A stretch of 64,000 nucleotides of DNA, taken from Cryptomeria japonica (lineage: Eukaryota > Streptophyta > Pinopsida > Cupressales > Cupressaceae). The position numbers and the translations under genes are program-made. Every line of letters starts with the position of its first letter. The first letter of the stretch is position 1. Shown here one piece after another: positions 1 to 11,036 of this stretch. The notes under the pieces are model-generated. The model was not told where the DNA came from, did not search any database, and worked only from the letters and a program-made list of their open reading frames with translations. Where the stretch lies: positions 475,002,900 to 475,066,899 of the forward strand of contig NC_081406.1 of NCBI RefSeq assembly GCF_030272615.1. The letters are read 5' to 3'.

Positions 1-554
1 CAAGTGATTGGTTTGACAAAGTAGTGTAGTAATCCCTTACTGGACTTGTTGTAGGTGGTTGTGGACAATGGAAAAATGATCCTTTATGGGATTTATTGTG
101 AGTTTTGTGAGTTGATATCTGAGCTTAATCTAGAATTGACTCCATGTGGTGTAGGAGCACCTAGTCCAAATGAGTCACTTTGATGTGAATATGGTATAAT
201 GATAAGTTTTTTTTGGTGTTTTGAGTTTACATGTGATTTAATAAGTTCCTATGGACAATTTTGGAATGGTTTTTAAGGGTCTTGAGTCATATGAGGATAT
301 TTTAGGATCATTAGTAAGTTTTGTCAAAAAATTGTCATTATTGAAAAAGTTGCCATTTTGTAAAACAAAGTGGTTTTTGGTAGTTGAAGTTTGAAATATG
401 GTTTGTAACCATTGGCGAAGATGTTTAGATATGTATTTAACCTTTCCTCATCGACCATGGGTCAATTGGTTGTGATTTTTCTTGGTGGAAGCAATAAAAT
501 TTATCATTGTTCTTGCATTCATAATTTTTCAGATTTTTATTGCTGCTCTAGTGT
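1..554. other. Flank left of solo LTR A; no gene seen
   Basis: AT-rich sequence with no coding region that I can support; the 61-codon frame at 412-597 has no recognisable motif. It ends in GTGGC, the left target duplication of solo LTR A, so it is the direct continuation of the sequence from 5624. It may be the upstream part of the LTR of element H, but I could not find an LTR start in it. Confidence 0.5.
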
Positions 555-3319
555 GTGGCTATATAACCGCACCCCAATCAAGCTCGAATTAACTTAGTTG
601 ACCATGGTTGACCATATTAATAAATGTTATAATTCAATAGGATGGGCTATGTTAGATAGATAGATTAGTGGGAAAAATAATTAAACCAGGTTATGGAATC
701 ATTTTACCTTGCAGTGCACATTTTGATGTGATATGGATTTAGATCCTATATGATCCACGGATCTAATAATTTGGATATGACGTATGTCATCTATCTCAAA
801 GTTTGCAGTACTTCTTTTTGATATTTGAAATTATGGATGCATGTTCTACAAATGATTTAATTCCATGTTATGAGAATGATGCCATTTAGTAGATGATTGT
901 ATGTGGATGTTATCAGATAATTGGATACTTGATTTTAATAATTGAAATTTTATGCAATGTCTGAATTGTATTCTTTTTGATAATATTATATGTGATTTTT
1001 AGAATTACTAATGTGCAAGTGAGATGTGCAGGAAAATTATTCCATGTGACCATGGAAATTATTCAGAGAATCAAGCCTAGGCCTATGTGTGATTGTGAAG
1101 CCGGGAGTTGTCTATTTGGAGAGACAACCCCTCATTTGTAAATGTGTTTTAATTGGTAAATGTTATGCTTGGATGAGTGTTTATTTTGGAAATTGTTTAA
1201 TTTATAAATTTCAAAAAGGGACAATTGCCATGTGTGTTTTAGTGATGTGTAATTCTTTTTGTAGTGTCACTTGACACATGTGTTGTAAGATGAGTTGGCA
1301 TTGTCATGTCTCTTTTTGAGGAATTTATTTTACCAATGCATATATTTTCAATTATCCTAAAATGGTCCCAAGTAAACCTAGGTTAGGGAGCCATTAGAAG
1401 GGTCAACTCTGGGTTGACCCATAGGTAAACTTTGGGTGGACTTCCAAGGGGTTAAACTAACTCCTGGGTCAAGTTAGGGGAATTTTTAGTGGGCCATATG
1501 ATGTACCTATGGATGAAGGCCAAATTTAGCCATGTGTCCACTCCCTAGGGCTTGTTTAACCTCCCCAAAAAGTGATTTTCTCAAGTTGGCCGAATTTCAT
1601 CTTTAGAAGAGCCTTCCTTGATTAGATAACCCACTTCATGAGTATCATTCCTCTTCCCCATTCTATTTCCCCTTTTTGAGGTGCCTTGGTTAGGGAGTGT
1701 GTAAGGTTTTGGGAAGACCAACCAATGAGCATCCTTCACCCTTCCCAAGTGGGTTGGAAAGAGTGAGGTGTGACTTCATAGAGAATAGTTTGGGAGGGAG
1801 AGATTTGATCACCCACTCTCCATTTTGGAGACTTAGAATTTTCAAAATTTTTGCAAGTATTGGAAAGATTTTTGGCTAAGATTGGAAGGAGAAAATTTGT
1901 GGATTTAGGCAGCTCTCCTACAAATTTCCTTACCCTTTTGGCAGATTAAGGTTGGTTGAAATGCTATCTTTTGTATGTTGATGTTATGGAAAAGATTGTT
2001 GTTGCATTGCTTTCTTTGTTGTTTTTCCTTGTTTTTTTGGAGTCCTTCCATATGTGAATTTGGTTAAGTTTTTATGTCATTGTTTTTGGGAGTTTTCAAG
2101 GCCAAACTCACCCTTGGGGTGAAGGTTCGTTTGACAGCCTTTGAGTGAGAGGCTCTCTTTGGAAGAGAGTGATTCTCAAGGGATTTTGTGACCCTTGCAG
2201 CATAGTATTATGTTTATGGAATGGGGGTCATAAGGGGAGTTGTTGGCTTGTATGCCTTGGGGGTCATAAGGAATTATAGGCACTAGTTCAGAACTTGTGG
2301 ATATGTCATATTTGCAGCCTTGTTATGGCATTATGTTCACTATTTGCAGAATTCTCCTCAAGGGTACTTAGTCCACCTTCATCCCACTTGAAAGTCACAT
2401 AAGTGACATTGTTTAAACCTTGGGTTGGGAGTGTTCTTATTGTTTTGAGTTTCTGCATGTATGTGTTTGTATGTGTGTTTCCCGTCTAGCCTTGATTCTC
2501 CTAGCTCGGGGGTGGCTTCTAGTAAGCCTAGGTTGGGAGGTGAGTCTCCATGGTCACAACCTCAAGTTTTTATTGCTGGTTGCTTTGGAAAAGACTTTGA
2601 AGGGAAAGCTTGGAAATGGTCTTTGCTGATTTTATTTTAGTCGCAAAAGAAAGAGTTTATTTTTGTATTTTAGTTGCAAAGAAAAAAAAGAAAAAAAAGT
2701 TTTCTATTGTATTAATATTGTAGAAAAGGAAAATGTATTATTGACTAAGTTTTACCATGTAATAAATTATATTTTATTTTAAGTATTGATCCTTTAAATA
2801 AAATGAATGCATTTTGGATTATTTTCTATTTTGTTAAGTTGCTGGAAAAATAATGTTACATTCTGTTCTAAAATATTAATGCAAAAATGAATGAAAATTA
2901 TTTTCTGTTTATATGTGTAAAAAAAAGAAAAGAGAAAAATAGATAGATCTAGAGTAAATTCTGCATTTTATCTTGTTGTTATTAATCAATGATTTTAGAA
3001 AATATTAGTTGCAGTTGTCAATAAATTTATTTCTGCTACTTTTTATATATTTTGTAAGTGCATGTTAAGTAGAAAATTAATAAATTAGAAAGGGTTAATT
3101 TGCAGCTGTAAAATAAATCATTTTTGCTAAATTTTTTCCTATTCTGAAATGCATGTTAAGCAGGGAAAAATAAATGGATTTTTCAGAATGAATGTTAGTA
3201 TTGAATTACATCATGTTATTTAAGGATTTAATGATTTTTTTGAAAAGTTAGTTGCTGTTGTAAATAAATAGAACTCTGTCATATTTTTTATATTCTATAA
3301 AAGCAGAAAATAAATCTAG

Positions 3320-3740
3320 ATAATGCTCTAAACGAAAAAAAAGAAAAAAAAGAAAAAAAAGAAAAAAAAAGAAGAATTTACTCCTATTCTATTATTTGAG
3401 ATCAGTCTGCTAAAACTAAAATACGTATTTTTCCATATATATATATATATATATGCTGCATTTATATTAAAATATATGCATTTAATAAAATATGAGTAAA
3501 CTGGAAATGAAGAAAATAAATATATATGTTGCATTTGGAAAAAAATAGATATATATGTTGCATTTGGAAAAAAATAGGTATATCATTAATCTGGAAACAA
3601 AATATTTGGTTATTTAATATTTCTGGCATATTTATTTTGCAGTCTTTTATCAAGTTTATGTATATATAAATAAATAAATAAATATATATATATATATATA
3701 TATATCAAAATAAACATTAAAAAAAAGAGAATTAAAAAAA
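3320..3740. repeat. A-rich and (AT)n low-complexity tract in LTR A
   Basis: Four near-identical GAAAAAAAA units occur at 3333-3372, (AT)n runs near 3437-3455 and 3680-3705, and an AATAAATA-type run between them. A 26-bp stretch containing ATATATGTTGCATTTGG is repeated at about 3520 and 3548. The tract immediately precedes the GC-rich island, the same order seen in LTR B. Confidence 0.85.
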
Positions 3741-3774
3741 AAAATTTACAAAGGAAATTTGGTAAGAAAAAAAA

Positions 3775-4012
3775 TTGGGGAAGATCCGAACCCCCCGTAG
3801 CCCCACGCGAGCACACAGTGGGCGGCTCAGGCCCCCTCTATGGGTCAAAGCCCACAGGGGTGCCCACGATGCCACTACGGGCCGAGACCCGCAAGGGCAC
3901 CCGCGACGCCACTGTGGGTGGCGACCCCCAATGGTGGCCTTGGCCGCCACTGCGGGTGGCCACCGCAGCGACCACCGCCTCCTCCTTAGCACTACAGATT
4001 CCCCTTGCCATA
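3775..4012. repeat. GC-rich island with decayed ~37-bp repeats (LTR A)
   Basis: A sharp GC-rich block sits in AT-rich surroundings. It holds repeated GCCACT(A/G)(C/T)GGG cores at about 3870, 3908 and 3945, followed by complementary CCC-rich arms. The position and spacing match the clear palindrome array of LTR B (47670-47870), so this is the same island in a more eroded copy. Long frames on both strands here come from the base composition and are not genes. Confidence 0.65.
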
Positions 4013-4101
4013 CTGTCATTGCCTCCTTCGAACCCTACACACACACAAACACACACACACCAAAACCTAAATTAAAAAAAAGAAGGCATATGATATGTTA
4101 A

Positions 4102-4210
4102 AATATGCAACCCTAACCCATTTTCGGGTTAGGGTTAGCATTTAAAATAAAAGAAGAGAATAAGATATGCAACCCTAGCCCATATTTGGGTTAGGGTTAG
4201 CATTTAGAAA
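4102..4210. repeat. Two telomere-like inverted repeats in tandem
   Basis: Two copies of a roughly 60-bp unit begin with ATATGCAACCCTA. Each contains AACCCTA(A/G)CCC facing GGGTTAGGGTT across a short loop, so each can form a hairpin. The motif resembles plant telomere repeats, but there are only two units and they lie inside an LTR. LTR B has a related arm pair at 47534-47562. Confidence 0.75.
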
Positions 4211-4629
4211 TTATAAAATGAATAGGTTAGTTTTTAAAATAAAATAAAAAAGGATAACTCAATCCTAATTAGGGTTTGAAATTAAATATAATTAAAATAA
4301 GAAGAGGGGGAATTCTTTTTAAAATTTGAAAAAGAATTCCCCCCCCATTTAATTATAGCCATATGTGGGATTAATTTTAACTCCTAATATTGACCTAGGG
4401 AGAAAATTAATATTAATATAGTCTTGTTTATCAAGGTTTAATTAAAATTAAGGATTAATTTTTACATAGCTATATTAATCACATAATTGATTAAATTTTA
4501 TTAACAAGTGTTATTAATGAGAATATTAAATAGTTATTTTTCATATTTAATTAAATATGGATGTTACGTTAAATTTCCTTTGGAGAATTTTATTAAGGAA
4601 ATTTATTAATTGTTTTATGCAAATTCAAG

Positions 4630-5510
4630 CCTATGAGGTCATTATTGGCCGATTATTTAATAGTTGAAATTTAAATGTCTTAGGGGATTTAAATTTGAAT
4701 GTAAGATATAATGAATTAATTAATCTGATATTATATTTGAATTAGGTTAGCTTTATTAATTTAATTAAAGGCGTTTTCGTGGTTGCTCAATTAATTATTT
4801 TTAATATAATTTAGCATTATCATTATTTTATTTGGCCCTGAGTATTTTAAATACCATTCAGATAATTAATATCTCTCGATTCTTGTTGGAAAATCTTAAT
4901 TAGAGGAAATTAATTAGCTTAATTAGATTAATTAATTAAGTTGAGATGACCCTCATAGGGAATAATTGGTCTTCTCTAATTATTGTCACCATATTGATTT
5001 ATTTAATTAAATCAACTTTAGTAAACGGCTCTATTTAAACCAGAGTTAACCCTTAGTAAAGACAAAATGGACTTTATTAAAAGTAAAATGTTCAATTTTA
5101 ATCTATAGGGTCAATATTGGCCGAATATTAAATATTTGGTATTTAATAATTAAAAGAGATTAAATTTGACAATAATGTGAAGTGAATTTTTAGGAAATTA
5201 TTATACTTATTTGGGTTAATTTTATTGGTCGAATTTAAAAGCATTATTTGCATTTGCTCATTAATTATTTTTAAAGTCAATAAAATATGTGTTAATGTGA
5301 TTTTAACTAAGTCCTAGAGCAATTAAATACTACGCGAGGTGATTAATATGTCTGGATTAATAATTGAAAAATTATTGGGGGTAATCTATTTCAACTAATA
5401 AATTAAGTTGTGACGACCCTTTTTGGGGTATAATTAGTCAAGTTGTATTGTAATATTAAATTTGTAAAGTTAATTAAATTAACTTTAGAACACCATTCTA
5501 ATATCATTTA
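4630..5510. repeat. Old tandem duplication, unit about 470 bp, in LTR A tail
   Basis: The segments 4630-5075 and 5103-5510 share ordered landmarks. These are TATTGGCCGA, a GCTCATTAATTATTTTTAA-like stretch, GA(T/C)GACCCT followed by GGG and TAATT(G/A)GTC, and TTAATTAAAT(C/T)AACTTTAG. LTR B has no such second copy, which accounts for much of the length difference between A (5059 bp) and B (3903 bp). Confidence 0.75.
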
Positions 5511-5623
5511 AGATTTCATTTGGAACAACTTGTTAAGTTGTCACATCTAATTAAGCGTTGGATGCATGTAATTAAATAAATCATTGTTGTGTTTTTGCCC
5601 AAAAGTTTGGACATGACAGTGGC

Positions 5624-6744
5624 AAGGCCTTGTATGGAAGGATCAAGGTTTGAGATTGGATTAATTTTAAATAGGGGTGAATCCCATTCCTTTCTTTTTC
5701 GTCTCATCAATTTTCATCAAGATTTGATAATTTTACAAGCATTTTACCAAAACTGGTTTGAAAACCCTGTTTTGAGGGTTTGGGAGTGAAAAAATGAATG
5801 TTTAATCCATTCCACCCATTGTATTATGTTGTAACTCAATGGAATGGATAAATTTGTTGTACGTTTTGTGTTTGAATGGTTTGTAGGATCAGGGAAAGCA
5901 TCTTATTAATTTTGGAGTGATGCCCTAGTTGGTTTCATGCATGTTTCTAGTAAAAAATGATGGCTAAGAGTTGAGATTTGATGAAAAGGTGTTGGGAAAG
6001 AGTGGGGAAATTTTTTGGAAGCATGGGAAGACCATATAAGATTTTTTGAGGAGTTGATATGGTTAATTAAGGTCTGGAGTGTGTAGATCTAATAAACCCT
6101 CTTTGAACAAGCATAAAAGATGCCTAGATAAGGGTTTGATAGAAGGGTGGTTTGGTAAGAGTTGTAATTGATAAATTTGTGAATTCAGTCTATTTGTAAC
6201 CTATCTAAGGCCCATGAGTGAAGAGTGTGGGTTTAGAGTCAATATATCACATACTTTCTTTGGAAAAGTGGCCTAATTAGGCATAGTTACAGAATTACAA
6301 GTCCTTTTTAGAGGGGTTTGTTACAAAACAACCCTACCTATGTCTTGGATATGCTTTAGATAGTCCAAATGGGTATCTAAAAATACAATTTTCCCATGGA
6401 TATCTGTTTGGATCAAAAGTTATGATCAAAAAGGCCAGTTGGTAGGGCTACTAGGAGTGTGGTCTAGTTGTGAAGCAACCCACCATGAAATTTGTTGGAG
6501 ACCCTTACCAATGCATGGAAGGTGTTTGTATTAATTCCCTAAGATGAAGATGTTTTATAAGTTTTCCATTAAGGTATTGAATTAGTTGGAAGCCTACACC
6601 AAGATTGTGTCAAAATGACCTATTGTCAAGTAGCCTAGTGAAGGGATAGGTCAGTTGGGAGAAAGATCCACACTTTGGAATTTTGTCAGCTCTCTTGGGT
6701 GATTGAATTGGATTGGTGTTGAATTTTTCCCCTTCTCTACATCA
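5624..6744 (+). mobile_element. 3' part of the 5' LTR of gypsy element H
   Basis: This non-coding stretch ends in CTACATCA directly before a primer-binding site (AGTGGTATCAGAGC from 6745), which fixes the LTR end at 6744. A possible start is TGATG at 5918, which pairs with the terminal CATCA and would give an 827-bp LTR. Alternatively the LTR is longer, includes 5624-5917, and extends left of solo LTR A. No second H LTR is visible to decide. Confidence 0.6.
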
Positions 6745-6746
6745 AG

Positions 6747-6758
6747 TGGTATCAGAGC
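6747..6758 (+). other. Primer-binding site of H (initiator Met tRNA type)
   Basis: TGGTATCAGAGC is the usual plant retrotransposon site complementary to the 3' end of initiator methionine tRNA. It lies two bases after the LTR end. The leader continues to 6793 and, past the F insertion, from 31284 to the ATG at 31321. Confidence 0.85.
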
Positions 6759-6798
6759 ATAGTTATTAGATCTTTTGAGGGAGATTGTTTGGGGTTTG

Positions 6799-7974
6799 TG
6801 AACCAAGGGAAAACTTTCATGAAGATATAAGGTTGGTTTGAATACAAATATGCATAAAACATTCAAATAAACTCAATAAACACCATTATACCTTCACAAA
6901 TATTCACTTGTTTCTCAGATTGATCTTGATAAAGTAGAGAAGTGCCCTATCTCTACTTGATTTTCTCCTTTGATGGTGGATTGTGGATTGCTCTCCACTA
7001 CACAACAAGATCGGATTTGGATTGGACTTGAAGGATGATGATGGATGAGAAGGATTTGGCTTAGATGATGGGATATTTGGGTATTATGATGGCATAATGG
7101 ATGATTTTGGATCTCAAATGGGCAACATAAGTTTAGATGAAAAGTGGATGATTTGTGAGGAGAGGAGACTCCAATTTATAGATTGGAGGAGGCCAAAATG
7201 GAGGGCCAAGATTGAATTGGGATGAAGGGTTGAGATTGATTTTAAATGGAGGAGAGGATTGAGAGGACAAGGTGTGGAGACCAAGAGATATTCTATAAAG
7301 GCATTTCTAGTCTCCACACCTCTCAAGATACATGGGGAAGAGCTTCCGAGTACATTGGGAAGAGAAAAAGAATATAAAATTCCTTGGGGGAAGGGAGGAG
7401 GAATTAAAAATTCCATAATAAGAGGATGTGTGGGAAGAATAATAGGATAAAGAAATTAAAAATTCCTTGGGAAGAGGATGCATGGGGAGATTCAAAGAAT
7501 TTGAATTTATTTGAAAGGATCAAGGTGATTAGGAATGTGCAAATGATTAAGCAGATTGATTAGGTGGCTTAATGAGGGATTAAAGTGAAAGAAGGAAAGT
7601 TATGAGGATGTGACATGAGGAGATGAGGAGAGATAATGAGTGGAGGAATTTTAAATTGGAGGATAATAATAAGCATGATTATAGAAGAATTAATCAGGAT
7701 AAGTGAGGATTAAGAAAAGTGATTTGTAGGAATCTCATGACTTAAGTTAATTAATTAGAATTAATTAACTAAGAGGAATTTAGAAGAATTAATGATTTTA
7801 GAAGAAAAAGGGAAATAATCAATTTTGATAAATTGATTATAATGTTGCAATGATAAAATTAATTAAATAAGATTTAATTAGTTAAGAGGAATAAATATCA
7901 ACAAAATTAATTAAATTAATTATGTGGAGAGGCTTAAATTAATTAAATAATTTAATTAATTTTAGGTGTCTACA
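6799..7974 (-). repeat. LTR of F, 3' LTR in sense orientation
   Basis: This is 1176 bp with + strand ends TGAACC...TCTACA. It aligns with 29017-31283 once the 1095-bp insertion L is removed; a sampled 135 bp differ at about 9 positions. On the sense strand it is preceded by a purine-rich tract (the complement of TTTTGCCCCTCTTTG at 7975-7989), a plausible polypurine tract. Confidence 0.85.
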
Positions 7975-9910
7975 TTTTGCCCCTCTTTGATATAGCATCA
8001 TGAAGTGGTGTTATATCAAAGAAGAATAAAACATAGTGGATGGAAAGGATAAAGACTAGTAGCATGATGCCCCAGTCATAAGTGAGGTGAGGAAGGATGA
8101 TGAGGAGGTAGTGGTATGCCCCCTCGAGAGGACATGCAGGTTCTAAGAACATGGGTGTTCTCTAGAAATGGATTAGAGGACTAGAGGATTGAGATGAAAT
8201 GATGTAAAAAAGATAAGGATGATGAAGGGGGAATGAATGAATTGGAGTCTCCGAGATAAATGGATGAAAAAGATGAGTGAATCAAATGATTAAGTTGATG
8301 GGGTTTCTTGTTGTGTATATGTGGAGAGAAAACCTAGTTTTGATTTTACAATAGACTATCTACACTACTAACTATAAGAGTCAGGATGTTGTGAATATCT
8401 GATGCATGGACTAGACTCTCAAACAATAGGTATCTAAATGCACATAGGTTTTCAAACACTGATGATGGTGTAGATGTGAAACTGTAGGATCGTACTAGAG
8501 AAACCATCAAACACACCATACCACAAAGACTATGCCCCATTATACACCAACCAAGACATACCGAGATATAGGATGATCAAGGCACCCTTGAACAGGTGCA
8601 GTCCTAGGACACAAGAAAAAAAGCCCAATCATGCAAACAACATGCACATGGCCAACTGATATCTCTTGCCAAGAGTAGGATGTGGATCTAGATAGACTGT
8701 CGGACATGGGAAGGATACATCCTGATGGGCAGGTGATAGATGGATAAACTGCCAAACATGGGAAGGATGCATCCCGATGGGTAGGGTGTAAATAGACTAA
8801 TAGATGCAAAAGACAAGTTGGTTGTGCAAGATCTCCAGATGAGAGGATGTTTTCTTGGATTTGATTAGCATAGTATGGATGGGTATTTGGGTTACATACA
8901 AGTCAATATAAGCTCAGATAGATGGGAAAAGATCAGTTTGAAGGGAAATCTTAGTGTGATGGGGGTCATAAATGGATTGGATAAGATGAGAGGGGGATTA
9001 ATGATTGAGCAGGATTGGATGGGATGGGGAGTATGATTGGATATGATGGGATTGGATTTTCAATATAGGATAAATGGATGGGGACCAATGAGAAGGGATA
9101 TCCAAGGCTTGGTAAAAGGATGGGTGAATGAAGAGACTTCTTGGATAGGAGATAGAGGGATTAAGTAGATGGATGGTGATAGGATATGGAGGAGTAAAAC
9201 ATGAAAGATAGGTGGAATGAGGATCCAAGAACTATGTTGCAAAGGAGGAAAATTCCCCACTAAAGGTAGTGCAATTAAGGATGGAAGGATGGTGGATAAA
9301 GATGTATGAGATGGAAGGATAAAGTATAAGAGATATGGATGGAGGAGGAATGAAGGCTTGTATTATCCAAAGAATGCATGGATATTATTTTTCCTCTATC
9401 TTGATCAATATCAAAGGTATGGATTGAAAGATGGTTTTGAATAGGATGAGGGATATGGGATGGAATATAGGAAAGGAAGATGAGCTTAGATAGGAGGAGG
9501 AATATTAAATGGAGAATATGGATAGGATAGATGGATGATATGGATGGGATAGTCAAGATCAAAGAGAGGAAATGAGGAGGGACTTAGATAGAATGACGGA
9601 TATTGGATGAAGGATAAATGGATTGGATGTAGATGGTAGGGTCATATGGATGAAGCTTTCCCCCAAGTGTAGAGTGAAAGAGGATAAGGGGATTACACAT
9701 GATGCTTTTTTACCAAGGTTTCATCATGGTTCTTACCCAAGGCGCCACTAGAAGTGGTTTTCATTGTTGGATGGATTTTTTCTCTTTACTATTTTTTTTG
9801 TGAATTTTTTTATTTTTATTTTTTTTTGGAAATAGTTTGGATGGATAGGGATGAGGATAAGTGGATGTGGAAGATAATGGATTCATTAAGGGGAGATGGA
9901 GGGAGGACTC
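7975..9910 (-). other. 3' non-coding region of F, GGAT-rich
   Basis: No domain is recognisable on either strand. From about 8990 to 9660 the + strand is a purine-rich run of GGAT, GGAG and GATGG words, so the ORFs there are compositional. A short imperfect direct repeat (ACATGGGAAGGAT and neighbours, period 52 bp) lies at 8697-8790. The segment 9720-9770 resembles the region after integrase in D (41245-41300), consistent with sequence downstream of pol. It is cut at 9910 by element I. Confidence 0.6.
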
Positions 9911-10838
9911 TATTGGAATCCAAGAACACTGAGAAAGGGGGGGGTGAATCAATGTTCTACCGGTGATATCAATTTTAACCTTATTAACAAAGTAATTCAG
10001 TAACCGGTAATCATAAAAGAATATAATAGTAAGTAGAAATGATGCCACCACAATAACATACACCATAACACAGAGATTTATAAGTGGAAATCTCAAAGAG
10101 TAAAAACCACGATGGGATTGGTGACCCACAATATCTATCCACTGGCCAAATGAATAAATATTATAATAGAGGTCTGCCCATGCAGGAAGGCCAATAGCCT
10201 AGAGCACACTGCTCATCACAAAAGGAGCCTCACTGACTACAAACACCAAAGACTAGTCCACAAACAAAATTTTGAACTTAGAGAATGCATCTGCTATGCT
10301 GGATGAGTTCCAGTTCAAGCACTATTTGTACCAGTTTTCACTGTGACATCCTTTACTGGTAACTTACTTCACATCCCAAACCTCTAAACAAATAACCAAG
10401 ACCGACTACAGAATATTATATTTGCATTTAGTCAATCAATATTGCTCGCACAATATTACAACACTATATAATCCTTCTCTTTGTATGTATCCAAAATAAC
10501 CTAACCGGACTGACTCAAATACCCTTCCCAAACATAAACATGAGTGCCTTATATCGGCTTACAATGATATTACAATTTATTTACATGTCGGCCTAGACAA
10601 AAATAAATACATTAAACTTTGTGACCGATGCCACTGATTGCTGCTCTGTAGATTTATCAGATCAATCTCCTATGTTGGCCTCATATACTAGTTCCTTGTT
10701 TGCTGGTTTCCCTTGACTGTCAGATGACTTGAATGTCAGTTGCTGAATCATGAATACTTGTGAGTACCGGTTAAGTGTCAATCCAGTGTTGCCATCAATG
10801 ATAACACAACTAAACCAGATGAGTGACAATTGCCAACA
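9911..10838 (-). repeat. 3' LTR of element I
   Basis: The + strand begins TATTGGAATCCAAGAACACTG (canonical TGTTGG with one change) and ends TTGCCAACA. It is a close match to 16624-17160 and related to the LTRs of G, L and J. The inner flank ATCTCCCCTTTTGGCATT (10839-10856) is the complement of a polypurine tract AAAAGGGGAGAT, the same tract that abuts the 3' LTR of G. Confidence 0.85.
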
Positions 10839-11036
10839 ATCTCCCCTTTTGGCATTAATGGTAACACTCATGTGAAAAATATGTGTCGCTGAAGTGTTAT
10901 CCCAATTCCTCCCAAAAATTGACCCTGCTCCCCCTGATCTATAGATTACTTCTTATGTCCCTAACATTTTTTACAACAACCACTCCCTCTTTGACATCAA
11001 TGACAAAGGTGTGGCAAAAGAATGTGTTTACCGGAT

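Larger units (their letters stand above)
560..5618 (+). mobile_element. Solo LTR A, about 5.1 kb, TSD GTGGC
   Basis: The block is flanked by perfect 5-bp duplications GTGGC (555-559 and 5619-5623). Its right end, TTGGACATGACA, matches the end of solo LTR B read on the - strand (TTGGGCATGACA). Its left end is degenerate (TATATAACC against TGTGAGGCC in B), mostly G-to-A changes. Homology to B is visible along its length: the segment around 1080-1130 matches - strand 50210-50160, and 2420-2560 matches 48880-48760. No PBS, gag or pol lies inside, so a solo LTR left by recombination between two LTRs is the simplest reading. The + orientation follows from comparison with the LTR of E1. Confidence 0.8.

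Noticed and set aside
3775-4101. Long open frames on both strands in a GC-rich block
   Set aside because: They arise from the repeat island of LTR A; no start context, domain or codon pattern supports a gene.
4102-4210. Interstitial telomere
   Set aside because: Only two hairpin units, each part of the LTR family, not a TTTAGGG tandem array.
560-5618. A and B as two LTRs of one element
   Set aside because: Each has its own perfect TSD and they are in opposite orientation, 41 kb apart.
8340-8809. Small host gene on the - strand (64- and 89-codon frames)
   Set aside because: No domain, no conserved partner, and located in the 3' non-coding part of F with an internal repeat.
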